A stretch of 16,058 nucleotides of DNA. Origin: an uncultured Petrimonas sp. Lineage in GTDB: Bacteria; Bacteroidota; Bacteroidia; Bacteroidales; Dysgonomonadaceae. The notes beneath the pieces are model-generated. The model was not told where the DNA came from and did no database searches. It worked only from the letters and a program-made list of their open reading frames with translations. Position 1 is the first letter of the stretch. The number at the start of each line of letters is the position of its first letter. This document shows positions 13,009-16,058 of the stretch, piece after piece. The translations under genes were made by a program, and so were the position numbers. The stretch covers positions 1 to 16,058 of the forward strand of contig CAKTUP010000032.1 of NCBI GenBank assembly GCA_934621705.1, written 5' to 3'.

Positions 13009-15213
13009 ATGAGCGCAGAACCCACTTTTCATACTAACGATTATCTTTTATTGCACCGAAAACTGTACGATTTGTTTCGGCAGAAATGGAGTGTGCAAAA
13101 AACCGATTCGTTGAAAAAAAGATTGAAGGATTCGCTGCAAAAAACCGCTGATGAAAGCTCTGAAAGCGTGTTGAACAATCTGATGTTCGATATGAAAACG
13201 GCTTTGATCTTAATCGATGAGATTGGATTGAAACAAGCGGTGGTTTGTGCTGTTTTAGTGTTCAGACCGGTTTTGAAAGGCCATTTCACGATTGATGAAA
13301 TTAAAAAAGATTTCGGAGAAGAAGTCGCGATAATTCTTCGGGGGTTGAAGAAAGTGAATGATTTGAGCGAGAAGAAATCACGCGTCGAATCGGAAAATTA
13401 CATCAAACTCCTGCTTTCCATTGCCGAAGATATTCGGGTGGTTTTCATATTGTTGGCCGAGCAACTGTTGTTGATGCGCGATGCAAAAAAATCAACTCCC
13501 GAAAACCGATTGCATCTTTCCGTAGAATCCACCTATTTGTACGCGCCGTTGGCGCATCGGTTGGGTTTATACACCATAAAATCGGAACTGGAAGATTTAT
13601 CGTTGAAATATACCGACAGGGAAACATACGACCTTATTGCCCAAAAACTCAACGAAACCAAGCGTTCCCGCGACAAATACATCGAAGAGTTTATCAATCC
13701 GTTAAAGGATCGACTCAATAAAACCAGCCTGAAATACGACATCAAAGGCCGTACTAAATCCATCCATTCCATCAACAACAAGCTCAAAAAACAACAAATT
13801 GAGTTCGATACTATCTACGATCTTTTTGCCATCCGCATCATTCTCGATTCTCCTTCGGAGATGGAAAAGGCGCACTGCTGGCAGGTTTACTCCATTGTTA
13901 CCGATATGTACCAGCCTAACCCAAAACGGCTGAAGGACTGGCTTTCCATTCCCAAAAGCAACGGCTACGAATCGTTGCACATCACGGTTATGGGGCCGAA
14001 TTCAAAATGGGTGGAAGTGCAAATTCGCACACGGCGGATGGACGAAATAGCCGAGCGCGGTTTGGCGGCGCACTGGAAATACAAGGGAGTGAAAGAAGAA
14101 TCCACGCTCGACGATTGGTTAAAATCACTGCGCGAGTCGCTCGAAAACAAAGATGTGGATATCAAAGATCGGCTGGGCGATTTTAAACTCGACTTATACG
14201 ACGAAGAAATCTTTGTTTTCACGCCGAAAGGCGATCTTTTTAAATTGCCGAAAGGAGCTACCGTGCTCGATTTCGCTTTCTCTATTCATTCGCGGTTGGG
14301 CGAAACGTGTGTGTCGGGAAAAGTAAATGGAAAAAATGTTCCCATCAAACATGTGCTTAAGAGCGGCGATCAGGTAGAAGTAAATACGTCGTCGCATCAA
14401 TCGCCGAAACAAGATTGGTTAAATTTTGTGGTTACGTCGCGCGCCAGAACAAAAATCCGTCAGTTGCTTAAAGAAGAAGCCGGAAAGCAAGTGGATATTG
14501 CCAAGGAAACACTATCGAGACGCATGAAAAACCGCAAGATCGAAGTGGACGATTCTACGCTGATGCAGCTCATAAAAAAGCTGAAATATAAGACGGTTAC
14601 CGATTTTTATGTGGATATTTCATCCGAAAAACTGGATGTAAACTGGGTTATCGACCGGTATTTGGAATTAACAAGCAAAGATTTAGATCACAGAGATTTA
14701 TCTTTAGTTACGAGCGCCGATAGTTTTGTTCTAAAACCCCATTCGCACGAAACAAAAAGTACCGATGAGCTGGTAATCGATCAAAACCTGACCAGGGTGG
14801 ATTACCGGTTGGCAAAATGCTGCAATCCCATTTTTGGCGACGAAATTTTTGGTTTTGTTTCTTCACAGGGAATCAAAATCCACCGGATAAGTTGTCCCAA
14901 TGCACATGATTTATTTTCGCGTTTCGGTTATCGGATTCTGAAAGCACGGTGGTCGGGGAAAGCATCGGGAACAGCAAGTTACACATCCATTTTGCGCGTA
15001 ATCGGGAACGATCAACTCAATATTGTTGCCAATTTAATGTCTATCATATCCAAAGAAGACGGCGTGCAAATGCGCTCCATTTCCATCGATTCCAACGACG
15101 GCTTGTTTCAGGGAAACATCACGGTAATGCTGGCCAACACTTCGATGCTGGAACAATTGATGAAAAAATTGAAATCGGTAAAAGGGGTAAAATCGGTTAC
15201 GAGATTGAATTGA
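13009..15213 (+). CDS. relA: RelA/SpoT-family (p)ppGpp synthetase with dead hydrolase domain
   Basis: Long RSH protein (734 residues) that makes the alarmone (p)ppGpp from ATP and GTP/GDP on ribosomes stalled by starvation. The N-terminal HD region (about 10-200) keeps the fold signature (EDIRVVFILLAEQLLLMRD, LAHRLGLYTIKSELEDLSLKY) but has lost its metal site. The first His is Phe60, the HD pair is Phe85-Arg86, the following Glu-Asp pair is Leu89-Lys90, and the usual LADRLHNMR has become LAEQLLLMR. The synthetase domain is intact: KGRTKSIHSI (246-255), FDTIYDLFAIRI, RLKD (307-310), SNGYESLHITVMGP with Tyr320, and EVQIRTRRMDEIAERGLAAHWKYK. TGS follows (about 400-460), then the zinc-finger-like AKCCNPIFGD...HRISCPN (602-631) and a C-terminal ACT domain (about 655-734). 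By name it is RelA-like; a second, SpoT-like hydrolase should exist elsewhere. Confidence 0.92.
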   Translation: MSAEPTFHTNDYLLLHRKLYDLFRQKWSVQKTDSLKKRLKDSLQKTADESSESVLNNLMFDMKTALILIDEIGLKQAVVCAVLVFRPVLKGHFTIDEIKKDFGEEVAIILRGLKKVNDLSEKKSRVESENYIKLLLSIAEDIRVVFILLAEQLLLMRDAKKSTPENRLHLSVESTYLYAPLAHRLGLYTIKSELEDLSLKYTDRETYDLIAQKLNETKRSRDKYIEEFINPLKDRLNKTSLKYDIKGRTKSIHSINNKLKKQQIEFDTIYDLFAIRIILDSPSEMEKAHCWQVYSIVTDMYQPNPKRLKDWLSIPKSNGYESLHITVMGPNSKWVEVQIRTRRMDEIAERGLAAHWKYKGVKEESTLDDWLKSLRESLENKDVDIKDRLGDFKLDLYDEEIFVFTPKGDLFKLPKGATVLDFAFSIHSRLGETCVSGKVNGKNVPIKHVLKSGDQVEVNTSSHQSPKQDWLNFVVTSRARTKIRQLLKEEAGKQVDIAKETLSRRMKNRKIEVDDSTLMQLIKKLKYKTVTDFYVDISSEKLDVNWVIDRYLELTSKDLDHRDLSLVTSADSFVLKPHSHETKSTDELVIDQNLTRVDYRLAKCCNPIFGDEIFGFVSSQGIKIHRISCPNAHDLFSRFGYRILKARWSGKASGTASYTSILRVIGNDQLNIVANLMSIISKEDGVQMRSISIDSNDGLFQGNITVMLANTSMLEQLMKKLKSVKGVKSVTRLN

Positions 15214-15262
15214 GTTGCGGGTTTCGGGTTACGCGGTACGAGTTGCGGGGTTGTGAGTTGGG
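15214..15262. repeat. Heptad array E (consensus GTTNCGG)
   Basis: Seven consecutive 7-nt units from 15214 to 15262, the longest array in the window. It begins at the base right after the Rel stop codon. Units 1 and 5 are identical (GTTGCGG); the last two are degenerate. It sits between convergent genes. Confidence 0.7.
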
Positions 15263-15270
15263 TTATTAAA

Positions 15271-15295
15271 CCGTAAGGTACAAGACTTATGACGG
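15271..15295. terminator. Imperfect hairpin between convergent genes
   Basis: CCGTAAG can pair with CTTATGACGG, with a 3-nt bulge and a loop of about 8 nt. It lies just past the stop of the TIM-barrel gene. There is no T-run, so it is only a weak candidate for a shared terminator. Confidence 0.25.
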
Positions 15296-15300
15296 GCTAA

Positions 15301-16058
15301 CTACTTATATTCAGCGTTTATAGCTTCGTTAATTTCTTTCAGAAAAAGCGGAATCAATGTGTGCGGATCATAAACGCGGCCTTGCATTTGAAGTGTCTCA
15401 ATCGGAATATAACCTTTGTAACCCGATTGATTTACAATGCTGAAAAAACGCGGCAAATCTATTCTCACGGCGCTGTTGGTTCCGAAAGCGCTTTCTTTCA
15501 ATTGAAAATTAACCGCATAGGGCATCACTTTTTCGATATCTTTATATGGGTCTTCCACTTTGAAATTTCCGGTATCCACAATCACACCAACCCAGGGAGA
15601 ATCAACTGCTTTGATAATTTGAATGGTTTCATCGGCAGTTTTCAGCATATCGCCGTGATTCTGAACTCCCACAATAACACCGTGTTTGGCGCCGTAATCG
15701 GCACATTCTTTCAAACACTCAATTATCCAACCGGCAGGAACTTTCCAATTGTTTTCATACCCTGCGGGCACGATTCCCGAAAACACCCGAATAACCGGAG
15801 CGCCCAGTTTTGCTGCCACATCTATCCATTTTTTCACCAGTTCCACGTCTTTTTCACGGACGGCTTTGTCGGGATTGGCGAAATTATTGCGAACGCCGGT
15901 TCCGCTGATATCCACGCCTTTCAAGTGTGCATATCGCTTTACGGCGAAAATGTAATCATCAGATGGAACTTCGGGATAACCCGGGAAATAATATCCGGTG
16001 ATATCCACAGCCGAGATGTTGTGTAAAGAACAAAAATCTATCAGGTCGAAAATCGTCA
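15301..16058 (-). CDS. Sugar phosphate isomerase/epimerase-like TIM-barrel protein, 5' end missing
   Basis: Xylose-isomerase-like (AP endonuclease 2 fold) TIM-barrel protein. The frame stays open to the right edge. A GTG at 16006-16008 is not the start, because the upstream codons read IFDLIDFCSLHNISAVDITG, a normal beta-1/beta-2 segment of this fold. Recognisable strands follow: GVDISGTGVRNNF, PVIRVFSG, VIVGVQNHGD, WVGVIVDTGNF, VNFQLKESAFG and IPIETLQMQG. At the metal-ligand positions, Asp of DTGNF and Glu of IETLQ are kept, while the usual Glu (xENHG) and His (xHxKD) are both Gln. Such proteins occur with DUF1080 and Gfo/Idh/MocA enzymes in glycoside oxidation clusters; that link is inference here. 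The N-terminal signal, if any, is outside the window. Confidence 0.85.
   Translation of the reverse strand, partial: TIFDLIDFCSLHNISAVDITGYYFPGYPEVPSDDYIFAVKRYAHLKGVDISGTGVRNNFANPDKAVREKDVELVKKWIDVAAKLGAPVIRVFSGIVPAGYENNWKVPAGWIIECLKECADYGAKHGVIVGVQNHGDMLKTADETIQIIKAVDSPWVGVIVDTGNFKVEDPYKDIEKVMPYAVNFQLKESAFGTNSAVRIDLPRFFSIVNQSGYKGYIPIETLQMQGRVYDPHTLIPLFLKEINEAINAEYK

Noticed and set aside
15214-15262. CRISPR-like array
   Set aside because: The units are 7 nt with no spacers and are degenerate. No cas genes are present.
16006-16008. GTG as the true start of the TIM-barrel gene
   Set aside because: The same frame stays open to the window edge and encodes an expected beta-strand segment, so the true start lies outside.
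15361-16026. 221-codon plus-strand open frame at the right edge
   Set aside because: Antisense to the TIM-barrel gene, whose strands and motifs are recognisable; the plus-strand translation is not protein-like.

Overview
The window looks like chromosomal DNA of a Bacteroidota bacterium, probably order Bacteroidales. Several genes are preceded by the Bacteroidota -7 promoter element TAnnTTTG, Shine-Dalgarno sequences are weak, and the protein set is typical of the phylum: a DUF4199 membrane protein, ApbE as a lipoprotein, OprO/P-type porin, GH2 mannosidase, DUF1080 lipoproteins and a second, hydrolase-dead Rel protein. Genus-level placement is not possible from what I can see.

Layout, left to right. 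At 1-1800 the minus strand carries the first codons of a DUF2200 protein (cut by the left edge), an NCS2 uracil-type permease, and a small orphan antitoxin-like protein. From 1881 to 4473 a plus-strand run encodes a DUF4199 membrane protein, a GT2 polyprenyl-phosphate-type glycosyltransferase and ApbE flavin transferase. At 4481-4966 sits a compact unit: a GxxExxY (PDDEXK-like) protein gene bracketed by a 28-nt imperfect inverted repeat. Next, on the plus strand, are an O6-alkylguanine DNA alkyltransferase (5178), an outer-membrane porin (5763) and a lipoprotein that joins a DUF1080-like domain to a PHP-like metal-dependent domain (6796-8181).

A perfect 13-bp-arm hairpin separates that run from the convergent minus-strand genes: L-serine ammonia-lyase (8219-9442), GH2 beta-mannosidase (9524-12064) and a DUF1080 lipoprotein (12076-12828). 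The last two form a tight operon with its own promoter. Divergent from them is a Rel/RSH (p)ppGpp synthetase (13009-15213) whose HD hydrolase site is destroyed. The right edge cuts a xylose-isomerase-like TIM-barrel protein on the minus strand.

Functionally, three genes or gene pairs suggest envelope-located sugar catabolism: the porin with the DUF1080-PHP lipoprotein, the DUF1080 lipoprotein with the mannosidase, and the TIM-barrel protein. DUF1080 and such TIM-barrel proteins are known partners in oxidative (3-keto) glycoside breakdown. No oxidoreductase for that route lies inside the window, so the link is inference.

The least explained structure is non-coding. Six gene junctions carry short tandem arrays with a strict 7-nt period, each with its own degenerate consensus. 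A dispersed CACGAAT-type repeat family brackets the GxxExxY gene. I found no tRNA, rRNA, CRISPR array or transposase.
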